Assembly (NCBI GenBank): GCA_914767715.1
Contig: OU612070.1
Coordinates: 26,214,025 to 26,278,024, forward strand
From: Membranipora membranacea
Taxonomy: Eukaryota; Bryozoa; Gymnolaemata; Cheilostomatida; Membraniporidae
Direction of reading: 5' to 3'
DNA length: 64,000 nucleotides
In this document: one piece after another, positions 1 through 12,170 of the stretch
Numbering within the stretch: position 1 is the stretch's first letter
Layout of the letters: each line of letters begins with the position of its first letter
Notes under the pieces: model-generated
Seen by the model: only the letters and a program-made list of their open reading frames with translations
Databases searched by the model: none
What the model was told of the DNA's origin: nothing
Translations under genes and position numbers: made by a program

Positions 1-59
1 TAAAAATAATGTCCATCATCAATCACGTCATGATCTCAAAAGATGTAACGTTGCCTTCA

Positions 60-1640
60 TGTGTACAATTCTGTTGTTAGGCTGTGTTGCCATCGAAGTG
101 AGGATACATGCTGCCACAGTCTGTCAGGTATCATAGATGGTTTCAGAGGCTCACGACCCTCTGGTTGGTGTTGTTGGCAGGCTCGACAATTTCTTACCAT
201 CTTGGCTATGTCTTGAGATATCCCAGACCACCACCAGATGACCGGGATGTATGGGTTTTAAAATTTCACTATTCTCGCTGATCAGTATCACTATTCTCTG
301 GTTGTATAACAATAGGTTGTCAAGGATTGTTATTCCAGACTCACTTTGCCAGTATAGTTTGAGGATAGTCTTGACATCTGTAAGATATCAGGCCATTCAT
401 AGTTGACGAAGCACATCATGTTGTAGAGTTGGGTCATCGGATTGAGGCGAAGAGTCTGCATGACTCATTGGATTGAACCTTGAATAATACAGTTATTGGT
501 GCTTGGTTTGAGGCATCGTTCATAATGACGATAGTTTTTGTACATGATACCATCCTAGACAGGGTGCTCTCGAGAGATCATATTAGTGTTCCATGTCCAA
601 TCATAGTTGGGTTTGATTCTTAGAGGGTGTACTAAGTCTAATAATCTAGGAAATAATTTATGGCCCATTTATCTAGTTGGTTTAAAGAACCAAGAAATGA
701 GAGTAACTCTTTCACACAATTAGGGATGGGTAACTCCAAAATTTCCGGTATACATTTAGGGTCAGGATGTACGACTTGTCTTGCTGGCTGGTGATGTGAC
801 CTAAGAGTTTCACTGAACTCTTACAAGACAGACATTTTTCACCTTACACATTCTATCATCGTGTTCGTCCTCACTTACAAAGCTATATACTAGTAAATTG
901 TCCATGTGGCACACTACACCAACAAGCCTATGAAAAATATCAAACACGCAGCGCTGAAAGATATCTCCTGAACTTATGAGACCAATAATGGCACATATCC
1001 AAATGGAGTGATAAATGTAGCAAGTAGTATTTGGGGTTGTCTTCTTGTGATATCTCATAATAAACTGAATTTCGTCCCTGATATTTTGATGAAAAAGTTG
1101 GGTCGACAGAACTGCTGGGATTGGTGTCATGCTTTACACCAAAATTTAGTTTGGTGAGGTCAGCACATATGCTGATTTGAGTAGGGTCTTCTTTAGGTAC
1201 TTGAACCATACCTGAGCACCAGACAGTAGGTACAGTCACTTTAGATATGATTCCCTTACTCTTCATGTTGCCCAGCTGCTTTTTGACTATCGTAATTTGT
1301 GGCTGTGACACCTCCTATGGCATGGTGTCAAAGCCTCCCTTAGCTGGATTCTGTAAGGCTCACTGACATCGACTTTGTCTAAGTCTGATAAACTATCCTA
1401 CAACTCATGGTGAACGTTTATAGATTTATCATCATTTGAATCAACATTATGTGCATACTTGGTTACATTGTTTGAGTCCTAGAGAAACACACATAGGCCT
1501 TCATATAAGTTGGTGGTTTGATTATCCACAACATAGATTTTCTCATCAATCGTTTGATTGGTAACTCTGAGCTGTGCCTTTGATAGATAGACCTCTTACA
1601 GGTAAAAGTATACCACCTACACCTTACAGTTTCTTATCTG
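60..1640 (-). mobile_element. Decayed Ty3/gypsy LTR-retrotransposon pol
   Basis: Read on the minus strand, the pieces come in the normal gypsy pol order. Near 1300-1360 is a stretch like the linker before reverse transcriptase (NPAKGGFDTMP). At 1311-1100 is the N-terminal RT part (GIISKVT, then CADLTKLN). At 950-830 is the RT core with VVCHMDNLLVYS, where gypsy RTs have a YMDD/HMDD-type box. Near 300-150 is the zinc-binding region of the integrase (WWSGISQDIAKM followed by a CRAC pair), and at 150-90 the REPLKP linker after it. Frameshifts and stops separate the pieces, and the second aspartate of the RT box is Asn, so the element is dead. The rest of the integrase and the 3' LTR would lie left of position 1. 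No LTR is visible here. The family call is firm; the exact limits are not. Confidence 0.85.
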
Positions 1641-1844
1641 AAGGCTGTTTAAACACCACACCCTGTTAGCTGTGCACTGAAGTTGAGTTTAAAGATAGCT
1701 GTGAACTTTGATCCCGACTTGTAGATTTGCCTCCTGCGGTTCGTCTTTCTGCATTTTAGGAATTAATCTCACCAAGGAATACTGCTGCACCCTCTGCAAC
1801 TTATGCTACGTGAACTAGTTTACCACGACATACTTTTCCAGAGT

Positions 1845-1960
1845 GTGATTGGCATAATGAGATTGGCAGAATATTTTTGGCAAAACATGATTGGCAAGTT
1901 TGCTAATGGCAAAACATTTCATTGGCGTAATGTACATTGGCGAAATGTCTGCCACTCTCG
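1845..1960. repeat. Degenerate TTGGC-AATG short tandem repeat
   Basis: Six or seven imperfect units of about 16-18 bases with the core ATTGGC followed by AAAATG or TAATG. The core resembles the minisatellite at 14571-14806, 23963-24200 and 26511-26740, but the order of units is not shared, so common origin is only possible. Confidence 0.5.
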
Positions 1961-2115
1961 GTGGTTTTGGTTTTGAGCAATATGAATATTTGTTGCTAGA
2001 GAATTCATCTCTAAAAGATCTCTAATTTAAAAATTAAGTACTTTTTAGTAACATTTTTATCACCCTCATTGTATAGGGGTTTTACATGAGAAACTTTTAG
2101 GCTATCTGGAAAAAA

Positions 2116-4232
2116 TAGGCCAGAAGCAGCTATAGCATAAGTTGTTATGGCACGGACAATATTTGATGGCAGGATACTGATCACGTTTTATACTTCATTG
2201 GTGTATGTTCTGTAAAATTCACCGGGTGTCATATTTAGAAATTAAAAGGTGTTTTGTTTTGGTATTATGTGTGTTGGGAAATAACTCCTATTCTGTGTAA
2301 TCTAACTAATCTAATCATCAGGGATTTCCAGGTAATAAATTGCATTGTGGGATTTTGTTGACATGGCAATTAATTCACTAAGTAAACTTGTAGAAAAGTC
2401 TTCTCGTATCAGACCTGCACAAATTGAAAAATTTCAATTGAATTATGTCAAACTTCTTATGGGACTAGTATGATATTGTATGGTCTTGAGACTACTGTCT
2501 TGAGGCAATACTAACAACATCTTTGACGTTTCAATTGCCTCTTATGTCATTTTTCGACGGGATATCTTTTGCATAATACATGAGCAAAGAGTTCAATGAG
2601 TACCTCACTTTTCAGAAAGAAACCCAACTGTCAGAGTCTGAAAAACTTAGATATGCCAGCTTCGCATACTTTCCTAACATGCTAATGAAATGATATGGGG
2701 ATATGTGGTAGCGCTGTCTCTAACCAACCACCTCATGCAATGATAAAACATTACTATGTAGAACCCAGGACTATTGTCTTGACTTGTGCCAACTGCATCA
2801 AACTCTTGACTTCCCACTAATCTCATATCGATAGTGTGAACATATGGGATATGCAGTAGTGCTGCGGCTGACCTCTTCAACTGGGTACACTCTTTTTTCC
2901 TACATCAGATTTGTCTCACGCTATCATGTTTTGGGCAGTCTTACAACTGTGCTGCCTTTTGTCTTGTTCTCGTTGAGATGTAGTGCTGTCGCTGACCTTT
3001 TAAAATTATGTGATAGATTATCTTGTTAAAATCATACATATAGTCGTGTTTCCTGCTGACCATATTAATCACTTAACATTTCACTTACCTAACCGATTGA
3101 GAAGAAAATTGCAGGTATGCTGCCGCGCTGTCACTGACATGATTGCTACAACCGGGTACACTCTCAGTTTTGGATTCAGCACGTTGTTCTACCCTAGATA
3201 TACCCTTGTTTTAAACTCGTAACATTTCACGTATTATTAGCGATTTTGAGAAAAATTGCGATATGCTACCGCGCTGCCGGTCTTCCGCTTATATGATTGC
3301 TACGACTGGGTACACTAGACCAAGTTTGGTCCATTTGCCTGCATTCTGAGTGACCCCGATCCACTGGTCACGCCGCAGCACGTTGTTCTACTCTAGATAT
3401 ACCCTTGTTTTAAACTCGTAACATTTCACGTATTATTAGCGATTTTGAGAAAAATTGCGATATGCTGCCGCGCTGCCGGTCTTCCGCTGATATGATTGCT
3501 ACGACTGGGTACACTAGACCAAGTTTGGTCCATTTGCCTGCATTCTGAGTGACCCCAGTTGAAGGGAGCAACAGGAATGCAGGCAATTGGATCAAACTTG
3601 TTCTAGGTTACACCTTTATGTTCAGCTCGTTGTTATACCCTTGAAACACCTTAATATTTCACACATTAAAAGCAATTTTTAGAAGAAATTAGGATATGCT
3701 GCCGCTGACATGATCGCTTCAACTGGGTACACCCTTAATTTTGGATTCAGCACGTTGTTCCACCCTAGAAACACCTTCTTTGAATTCTTAACATTTCACT
3801 TATTATATGCAATTTTGATAAATATTGCGGATATGCTGCCGCAAGACAATATCATACTAACCTCATAAAGATCTGAGAATATACTTATTGAAAATTTTAA
3901 ATTTGTCCTGATCTAACACGAGCAGACTTCTGCAAGTTTACTTGCTAAATCAAATGGCAAGTCAACAAAATCCCCACAATGCAGTTTCAACCTGGAATTC
4001 CCTGAAGATTAGATTAGTAAGATTACACAGAATAGGAGTTATGTTTCCCACACCTATAATGCAAAAACAAAACACCTTTTAATTTCTAAATATGACCACT
4101 ACAACTGGGTACACCCGATGAATTTTGCAGAAGAAAGATCAATGAAGTATAATATGCGATCAGTTTCCTGCCATCAAAAATTGTCCGGCCATTATTTTAT
4201 AGAGCAGTTATTGCTAGGCTGCTTCTGGCCTA
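2116..4232. mobile_element. Fold-back (long inverted repeat) element
   Basis: The arms 2116-2480 and 3846-4232 are diverged reverse complements along their whole length. Matching landmarks are AGGCCAGAAGCAGC at the outer ends, TTTGATGGCAGG, AATAGGAGTTAT/ATAACTCCTATT and the inner ATGATATTGT. The spacer 2481-3845 holds a tandem array and no convincing protein. This is the layout of a fold-back or MITE-like non-autonomous DNA transposon. I could not define a target-site duplication, and small indels separate the arms, so it is old. Confidence 0.7.
2840..3845. repeat. Tandem array with ATATGCTGCCGC and ACTGGGTACAC boxes
   Basis: Five or more units inside the fold-back element carry ATATGCTGCCGC, then a GATTGCTACGACTGG box, then GGGTACAC, then CAGCACGTTGTTC and TTAACATTTCAC. 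Two neighbouring units, 3176-3354 and 3375-3553, are almost identical with a 199-base period, so they come from recent duplication inside an older array. Other units (around 2850, 3112, 3640 and 3750) are diverged and shorter. Confidence 0.75.
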
Positions 4233-4588
4233 AAATGGATGTATTGATAACTAAATTCTCAAGATGTACTTAAATTGGGATTATGATAAAAATTGCATTC
4301 TTTTGAGGATCGCATTAGAACAATGTCTAGGCCAGGTTGCCTTCTGATTTGGAAAAATGTAAACACAATGTTTTTTGTATCAACTTTAATTTTCTAATTT
4401 TGGGTGTTGGTCTTTTCAAAAGTTCCTCCGTGGTGATTGGATCATGGATCCCATTTGTCAGTGTGATCAGTTTAATCTATAACAGATGCTCCGCCTTTTT
4501 AAAGATAAATGACAAAAAGCGAAAAAATTGATATGCAAGTGAATATATATTGTATCACATTTATATAAGTAGAAGAGTATCCACTTAC

Positions 4589-4885
4589 TGGAAAGTTTCC
4601 ATATGCATCAACATGCCTGCTACATATTCTGTATTTTCCTGTGCGAAAAAGTTTGAAATAGAAATTAAGTTTGGTGCAGTCTGAGCCAAATCACTTAGTC
4701 ATTGACACTGTTCTGGTTGTCAAACACTGATGCTACATTTTCACAAAATGTTGCAAATAATTTCAATTTTCTAGGTTCGCAGTCTGTTTGCATCTCCAGA
4801 TTAAGGTTAGAGGAGAAGATTACCTGACGAGGCTGCAAGAGATACTCATCATGCGGGCTGTAAGCTGTTCTTTGTTTATCGTTTC
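4589..4885 (-). CDS. Two frame-compatible exons of an unknown protein
   Basis: On the minus strand an exon 4885-4824 starts after TTTTTAG and ends at CAG before GTAATC. The next, 4638-4589, starts after CGCACAG and ends before GTAAGT. The first begins with two bases completing a codon and ends in phase 0, and the second continues in phase 0, giving residues ending SPHDEYLLQPRQ and then ENTEYVAGMLMHMETF. I do not recognise the protein. Matching phases and good splice signals support a real or recently real gene, but both exons are short and no flanking exons were secured. Confidence 0.35.
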
Positions 4886-6513
4886 CTAAAAACATCTAGT
4901 TATAGAGCTCAAACCTTCATTCAATTTGTTAGTGACACCACCTTGCATCTTTGATTCGTTACCCAATTCAGTTTCACATGCTCTAGGATGTTTACCTCCT
5001 TGCTGTTTTTATATTAGCTTCTGTTGATTTGAAAATTACTCACTATGATATGCTCTTGGATATTGGCTCCCTTACTTTTTTTCTATTAGATCCTTTTTTT
5101 ACAGTTTTCAGCAAGATTCATCACACAGTTTAAAAGAGCGGTAATAGAAAATTCAAGGCTTGGAGATCGCATGCCTTTCAGTTCAACATCAAAGTCGGCA
5201 CCGAGAAAGATGATGACAACAACCTTAGGTAAATGTGTGGCAGCCACTATAGCGTCCCTGACAGGCACATATATGGTACACTCTCTCAGAAAGGTGCAGA
5301 TTGACTCCGCATATGTGAGTCCTGATCTATATTGCCTCTTGTATCGTCTTTATCGGGTAAAATACAGCATTTAAAGCTGCCGAACTACTGATGGTTAACA
5401 GCTTAACAAAAATTTGATTGGATGTCATTGCTTCATTTTATCAAATTATTGAGGCCCAAAGGCTATTTTTTAGCAAAGTGGATGGCTTAGCAAAGATTGT
5501 AAGAAATGCCGAGACAGGTGATATTTAATCTTAGAGATACAGTTCAACATAAATTTTGATTTAAAACGATATAAGATGTGCCTAAAGTGACTTTTAACGT
5601 CATTTCAAAATTGTGTGCATGTTTTTCGAATTTGATGGTATACTGTGAATTTTTGAGCAATAATTTGAGACTGCTCAAAATAGGTAAGAGCAAAAATGTT
5701 TGCTTGTTTTTTCTGAAGTGCTGTTTACATACGCACACTCCAGTATTCAGCAGTATAGCTTAAGTATCAATATCAGCAAGACCATCAAAGGTAGACACAT
5801 TTGGTGTCATTTTTCCATGACGCCAAACATACTGTCAAAAGGACCATTACTCAAGCCAGACAATTTGAAACTTCTCACATACAAAGCCATTTTCATGAAG
5901 CATAGCACATACAGGAAGTGCTGACATACTATGGCACTGTGTACCAGTTTTCATCATATTGATTATTTAAACCAAAAATTTTGATGAACTATGTCTCTAA
6001 GAATAAATATTACATGTTTTAAAATTTCCAGCAACCAAATTGGCTCAGCCACCCAGTTTGCTAAAATCGGCCTAATCGTCCTCAATTCTTTGATGAAATG
6101 TCACAATGCCATCTGATCACGCTTTTGATGAGCTGTTAATCATCAGTAGCTCGCCAGCTTTCCAACGGTGTATAGAAAGTCAATATTTGCTGACCACCGT
6201 GTTATGATGAAGATTATACTAGTGACATCTCTAGGTATTTAAAAGTAGACCACTTTAAACATATTGTGTCTAATCTAATTCTAGTCAGGAGTGTATCGAT
6301 ACAACTTTTAAGGAGTCGGTCTACTTATCTTTTCTATAGATTGATTATCTTTCCCTGAATGCATTTTGGGTCAATCTAATTGTCTCTACTGCTCTCAAAA
6401 CAGTAATATTTTACCAATGCCCATTTGACAAGAACACTTATGGTAAGGTGAGATTGATATTTCCGCTCTTTAATGCTTGTCAAGTTTTAGTTTTTAATCC
6501 TGCCCTTTGTCAC

Positions 6514-7366
6514 AAATCTAGCTGCGGTTCAAACCAGGTGTTGCTGTGAACATTGCAGAAAAAAACCACCTTTTTGAGGCAGAAGAAATATTGCTGAAAA
6601 TCGAAGTGAAGTCAGAAACAGAAACAGTTCAAATTGGTATTATGACAACAGGTTATATATCAGAACTGTAAGAGAAGATATATGTTTTATAATGCTTCCA
6701 CATATAATACATATTATGCATCATGAGTTTTCAAATTTGTTTATTTTAGTGTTCAACAAAACTGTCTTCAGAAACCAAGCTTCATCAGGATCAGAGGTAC
6801 GTTTTTTAAACCATTCAAAAGATGAAATAAGTTTATAAATATATGATTGGTATAATAGAAAATCGCTGAGAAAATCCCTAACACTATGCTTTTTTGGAAC
6901 ATACATAAATTCCTAACGTCTTAACCTAACCTAGACTGAAAATTCTTAAAATTCATATAGTACTGAGTGGTTAAAATTTTGCTTAAAATCCTTACCTTAT
7001 TTCTAAAACTCAGCTTATGGTAGAAATCAAACTCAAATTGCCACTACTGCGATGTTTAAAACACTCCCAACCTAATATCCACTTTAATTGCCTGACCATC
7101 ATCAATCCTGATCTTGATCCTGATTTGCCTGACGACCTAACACCATACTCATGAATTTATATGATAGACTGTTGTCAGATTTGGAAGAAATAATCAGAAA
7201 GCAAGTAATCTCAGAGGAAGGCAAAGAAGATTTGATGGGCAAGTTAGAAAGGCTTGTGATGAGGGAAACAGATGGTGATGCTAAGAAACTTATTACAAAG
7301 GGACTGCTTCTGATCGACAGAGCTACGTTTGAGGAGGTAAAGTTTGGACAAAATGGAACATAAACA
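6514..7366 (+). CDS. Possible helical-protein exons, unknown family
   Basis: Two open stretches read like protein on the plus strand. The first, about 6514-6642, is preceded by a CTAG acceptor and followed by GTATTATG; it reads VAVNIAEKNHLFEAEEI and on. The second, 7131-7366, reads LYDRLLSDLEEIIRKQ, is rich in charged helical heptads and ends at a TAA. Together they would suit an alpha-helical or coiled-coil protein. I found no family signature and the connection between the two is unproven. Confidence 0.25.
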
Positions 7367-8202
7367 AATTTTTTTGTTGTTTTATTTTTTAACTTTATTG
7401 GCATTCGATGAGTATGTTTTACAAAATCAGCCTTCCAAGAAAACAAAAAAAGGGAAAAAAAACAAAAACTTTCAATCAAGATGACAAAAAAAAGATAATC
7501 AGAAAAATTGAGTTTGAATGATTTATAATTGATTATTGAACGTAAAATTATATGGAATATTGTTAAAAGTAGATGCTATGATATTATCTAAAATGTTATT
7601 TGAAGTTGGGTGTAGGTTGAACATCTCTCTCAGATTGAAATTGCGCGAAAAATTAAAATGTTCTAACAAAAGTGTTGGACATTTCTTGTTCATCAATTGA
7701 TGTCCAGTAATGCTAGTAAAATATATGTTGAGCACTGGCAAAGGTAAAAGGTGTAACGACCTTGATAATACACCAGTTTCCTGCATTATTTGTCACCTGT
7801 TTTTAATAAACTAGAGTTGTCTCCTCTTGTTTTGAGGGTGAGGTACTTCATATAAAAAACCATTGGGTGAGATCTTCAGACTGCAAATTCAAAGCTTTCT
7901 AGGGGGGTAAGCCACAAACCCAATATAACTAAATCATGTAAAACCTCAGTCTCTACAACATACCTGCAGAGCTTGGACAACTGATTTTGCATCAATGAAT
8001 AGTAGCATGCATCATCGTAATGTGGTCACCCTTGCAGATGCAAGCCATTATTGTAAACAAACAAAACAGTATGAGAGCTATGATTGGCCAATTATTTCAC
8101 TATGGAATGTGGTGTAAACAAGGAAATGTGTAATGCTACATTACATTATTAGAAACACACATAACAAGTTGACTAAATATCTGGAACCAGAATTTTTTCA
8201 TT

Positions 8203-9061
8203 ATGCCGCAAGTTAGCTGTGCTGTTGTTAAATGTACTAATCACTCAAAAAAGCTGAACGCTATAAAGAAGACCATGTGTGATAAGCACTCAAAGACAAA
8301 AGGTAAGCAACTTTAAAAGATTGATATACCTCATACTATAATATTTTGAGCGCTATCTATTAAATGACAATTAAATTTTGATAGCAATTTTTTTTTGAAA
8401 ACTTGATTAATCAGTTACTGATAAAACTTATGACGCTCTTAACATACTATTGCGTAATATGTGCTCATCATAACGTTACAAATACATTACATACATTACA
8501 TACAAATACATACAAATACATACAAATACATACAAATACATACAAATACGTTACCGTTACAAATATTGGTCACTTTTGATGTATTTATATTTCTTAATAG
8601 GTGAATGTGGGTGTTTGCCATACCAGCTTTTCCCTTTTCCTCAAGATGAAGAGGAGAAAAGGCTGTGGGTTTTGCTGGTGAACAGACAAGTTGACCTGGA
8701 TAACAAGTCACCCTGGCAGCCCAGTCAGCATTCCAGAGTATGTAGTGCGCACTTCGTCCACGGCTACCCATCCAACGACAAACCGCTACCAATCAAAAAC
8801 TTAGGTTATGACACTGGCAATAAATTTTCCGTCCTCCCAGTATACCGACGAGCAAATAGGGCGATCAAAGAGAAAAAACATAACATCAGACCAGCCTATA
8901 ATCCGGAGACCTCAACCCTCATGCCGACAGCTTCAACCTCCTCAGCAAGAAATATATTCCTGTGTTTTCATGTTCAAACATCACAGCAGCTTCCTCATCC
9001 ACTATTTTTCTCTGCTGATACTGCAGTAAATGAAGGTGTAATCAAATGCAAAATGCATTAA
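8203..9061 (+). CDS. THAP zinc-finger protein, two exons
   Basis: Exon 1 is 8203-8302 (ATG in an ATTATG context, donor AG-GTAAGC). Exon 2 is 8601-9061 (acceptor TTCTTAATAG). They join in phase 1 and give 186 aa. The N-terminal 90 or so residues form a THAP domain, a C2CH zinc-binding DNA-binding fold: CAVVKC in exon 1, then CGC-x-PYQLFPFP, RLWVLLVNR, PWQPSQHSRVCSAHF, and a closing NLGYD. Known THAP domains use exactly this Cys pair, invariant Trp, Pro and CxxH set, and many invertebrate versions put the Cys-Gly-Cys insert here. The remainder is low-complexity and ends at a TAA at 9059-9061. A GGTGTAAT donor-like site at about 9033 leaves open that more exons follow. Such genes are often host regulators or derived from transposons; no transposase is seen beside it. 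Confidence 0.85.
8478..8552. repeat. (TACAAATACA)-type microsatellite
   Basis: Ten-base units ACATACAAAT repeated about six times inside the THAP gene intron, just before its second exon. Confidence 0.9.
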
Positions 9062-10491
9062 TTTCTTTGTCCTGACTCAGTATTTATGACTTCGTAATCA
9101 GCAATTCTTTTAAGGACATTTACAATTGTAAAGATGTCTGTGTGTCTCTCAAGAGGTTTTGAGATCCTTCTCACTTAGAAAGGCAGCCATTAGAGTTATC
9201 AATATTTATCGTTACCAGTGATAAAAGCCAAGTCATAATCTATACAAATGAAAAAATAAAATAATCAATAATAATTATAGATAATAAAAGGTTACAATAT
9301 ATACAATAAATGGTAATTATAGATAACAAATGTTACATCCACAGTATTGTTTATATCTAATAGAATTGAAAGCTTTAATTTACTTAACTGATAACTTTTC
9401 CAACTAAGATTGATGCAGCATGCAGACTAAACAGATAAGAGAGTCACTGAGTGGATAAATGATAAAAGCCAAGTTTTGTCATAATCTATACAAATGACAA
9501 GGGTTTGATAAACCTACAGTTGTCCTCTCTTTGTTCCTGAGGAGATAATTCCATTGCAATCTCAGTATGTAGTTATGAAGATGAATGATTGAATACTACA
9601 AATAGTATGCATTATCCCTTCAGAGAGATCACACCCATGTGTAGGACTAGCTTTACTGTAATGCATGATATTATTAGTATCCACTATAATAGGCAGCCAC
9701 ACATTGTTTATAACTCATAGAATTGAATGCTTTAATTTACTTCATAATATTTTTCATAGAATAGATATTTTGCATGTAATAGATTGGGAAATATTACACT
9801 CAACAATGTGGAAACAGCTGAGAATCCACCATGTTACATTTCTTGTTTGATACTTCTTTTTATCATCTCATCGCCAAACATTGTCAAGGTAAATTAAATT
9901 TATTTGATTTGCATCCAATGTTTCTTTCATCTAGTGTATGCATATGTTATTCTAACCCCGTAGCAGCTCTGCCATACCAGATGTACCAAAACTTTCAGGC
10001 TATCAGGGCACTTATTCAATAGACACCTACGCGTCCCTCCCCTAAGATAGGAATAGACACAGGCTGTAGTAAGAAAACTCACATATCCACTACTGATTTT
10101 CCTTCCGCAGGGACCTGATAAAGATCTGTTTGGATTTCCCAGTCTAGTGTCTAATGTTTAGCACTAGAGATGCTGTAATGTAAGATATTTTTAGTTTCCA
10201 CTATAGGAGAGCCACAGGCTTGACACAGTCTGTCACTCTTTCTGCCAATTTTTGCAGGTATGTTGAGGCGGTCTCAAATTGAACTTTAGTTGATAGCTCT
10301 CCCTCATCATTATTACTACAACCTCTCTCCAGTACTCGTGTTGTGTTATGATGTGGAATAAACCATCCTTGGACACAGAACTAGAGTCTTCCATCAGATT
10401 ATCCCGAGTCGGTGAGCTGTTGTTAGTAGCAGCAAACACATTCTGACACATGTTTATAGGGGATTTTTGAGAAGAGTTATTTGAGGTCATG
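9062..10491. repeat. Internally duplicated non-coding stretch
   Basis: The same words recur at two or three places. GATAAAAGCCAAG with CATAATCTATACAAATGA lies at 9222-9252 and 9462-9500. TAGAATTGAAAGCTTTAATT-like sequence lies at 9360-9390 and 9716-9745. A GATATTATTAGTATCCACTATA-like segment lies at about 9667 and 10180. This looks like two or three diverged copies of a unit of roughly 360-500 bases. An AATAAA at about 9254 could serve the THAP gene. A minus-strand open stretch, 10233-10490, is unassigned. Confidence 0.5.
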
Positions 10492-11085
10492 CGACCTAAC
10501 GTCTTGACCTAACGTCCTGACCTAACGTCCTGACCTAACGTCCTGACCTAACGTCCTGACCTAACGTCCTGACCTAACGTCCTGACCTAACGTCCTGACC
10601 TAACGTCCTGACCTAACGTCCTGACCTAACGTCCTGACCTAACGTCCTGACCTAACGTCCTGACCTAACGTCCTGACCTAACGTCCTGACCTAACGTCCT
10701 GACCTATCGTCCTGACCAAACGTCCTGACCTAACGTCCTGACCTAACGTCCTGACCTAACGTCCTGACCTAACGTCCTGACCTAACGTCCTGACCTAACG
10801 TCCTGACCTAACGTCCTGACCTAACGTCCTGACCTAACGTCCTGACCTAACGTCCTGACCTAACGTCCTGACCTAACGTCCTGACCTAACGTCCTGACCT
10901 AACGTCCTGACCTAACGTCCTGACCTAACGTCCTGACCTATCGTCCTGACCAAACGTCCTGACGTAACGTCCTGACCTAACGTCCTGACCTAACGTCCTG
11001 ACCTAACGTCCTGACCTAACGTCCTGACCTAACGTCCTGACCTAACGTCCTGATCTAATGCCTGACCTAACGTCCAGATCAGTCA
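10492..11085. repeat. 13-bp minisatellite CCTGACCTAACGT
   Basis: About 45 nearly perfect head-to-tail copies of a 13-base unit (CTAACGTCCTGAC). The variant pair CTATCGT then CCAAACGT occurs at about 10701 and again at 10935, exactly 234 bases (18 units) apart, so a block of 18 units was duplicated. Since 13 is not a multiple of three and the unit holds TGA, TAA and TAG words, no frame stays open: the array is non-coding. Confidence 0.97.
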
Positions 11086-12067
11086 GCTGGATTGACTATT
11101 TTCTCTTGGGATTTCGGTACATGTATGTATATCTGTGTATAATTATGGAATCAACAGCCGGTATCATCATGTTCTATGGCTTCTGTTTTTCTTCTTTTAT
11201 TATAATTTTCTTTTGCTTGCTCTGGCACATTTGGAAGAACATCATTTCAATGATGGAGACTAAAAATAAGAATACCGGTATTATCTGACACATTAATCGG
11301 ATGAACGTTAATGATCTTGCAGTAAGCCAGAGATAAAACTGTGTAGAGAAGCGGTTTGACGCCAAGCCAGCGGCTGAAATCGATAGCTTTATAATCAACA
11401 TTTGGTTAGCCGTCAGTACAATGCGCCACTCAGCGTTTGATGGCTGATACAATACATACTGCACATACATACTATACAATATCTATTAATGAAATATTTG
11501 TTGAAATGCATCAGTCCAAGATGTTATTTGACTTCTGTAGCGACAGGAAAAAACCCACCTTTGAACCAACATCGATCAATAATTTCATGTTATTATCAAT
11601 GACCAATCAAAATTTGGAATTGGGACAATGAAATATTAAATAATATTACAACGTAATAAAAATGGATCAAACCTTGCAACGCAGGTTCTCGCAATAAAAC
11701 ATATTCTGTCTATTACATATTACATCATTAAACACAAATGTGCCGATGTTCATTTGAACTTCTATGCAGATGTCAGGTGGGATTTAGAGGCTGCTATAAA
11801 TCCTTATCGATGACATCAGTGATGTTTTCGTTCCAAAACCACAAACCTGTATTAATAGACTTGTTAAGTCCAGCCAACCTGCTGTTGAAATCTAGATAGA
11901 AAAAAAGAATTGAGAGTTTTAGATTGTAACCAAGTCATTAACATTGAAACCACAAGATGTTCCTGCTATACAAGTATATATCAGAGCTCCTCGTGGTGTA
12001 GATCATATCAAACAAAGATTTACGATAATGCAAAAACTTTTAATAACAAACCATTTCAATGACTTAC
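11086..12067. other. Gap, no gene recognised
   Basis: A plus-strand open stretch, 11058-11288, would encode a very hydrophobic peptide, but it begins inside the edge of the minisatellite and has no family signature. I see no other structure here. Confidence 0.35.
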
Positions 12068-12170
12068 CTCCAAGACTAGCCAGCCATGACAGAGCCTCCT
12101 TGCTCCCAAAGACAGCATGATGTCCTCATCTACCACTGCAGTATAGAGCAGCATCTTCTCGATCCCCCAG
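12068..12170 (-). pseudogene. Broken C-type lectin domain exon
   Basis: Read on the minus strand, this stretch gives GDREDAALYCSGR, a TGA stop, then GHHAVFGSKEALSWLASL, ending at a good donor (GGAG before GTAAGT). The order Trp/Asp-Ala-Tyr-Cys, Gly-Gly-His, Ala-Val-Phe, Ser-Lys-Glu, Trp-Leu is the first half of a C-type lectin domain. The stop sits where these domains normally have the first Gly of the GGH motif. The donor is in phase 1 at the same place in the fold as in the lectin gene at 34743-34946. The second half of the domain was not found to the left. This is a relic or a mis-called base. Confidence 0.6.

Larger units (their letters stand above)
4233..8202. other. Gap with weak exon candidates only
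   Basis: No recognised gene. Besides the candidates listed separately, short open stretches lie at 5086-5257 (minus, open to a stop, after a good acceptor) and 5578-5763 (plus). At 6912-6935 and 7128-7145 there are single CCTAACGTC-like words related to the 13-bp minisatellite further right. The rest is AT-rich sequence in which I see nothing. Confidence 0.4.

Noticed and set aside
10492-11085. CRISPR-like array
   Set aside because: Units are contiguous with no spacers, the genome is eukaryotic, and the period is 13 bases.
11058-11288. Multi-pass membrane protein
   Set aside because: Hydrophobicity comes from T-rich sequence. The start lies within the minisatellite edge, and there are no splice or family signals.
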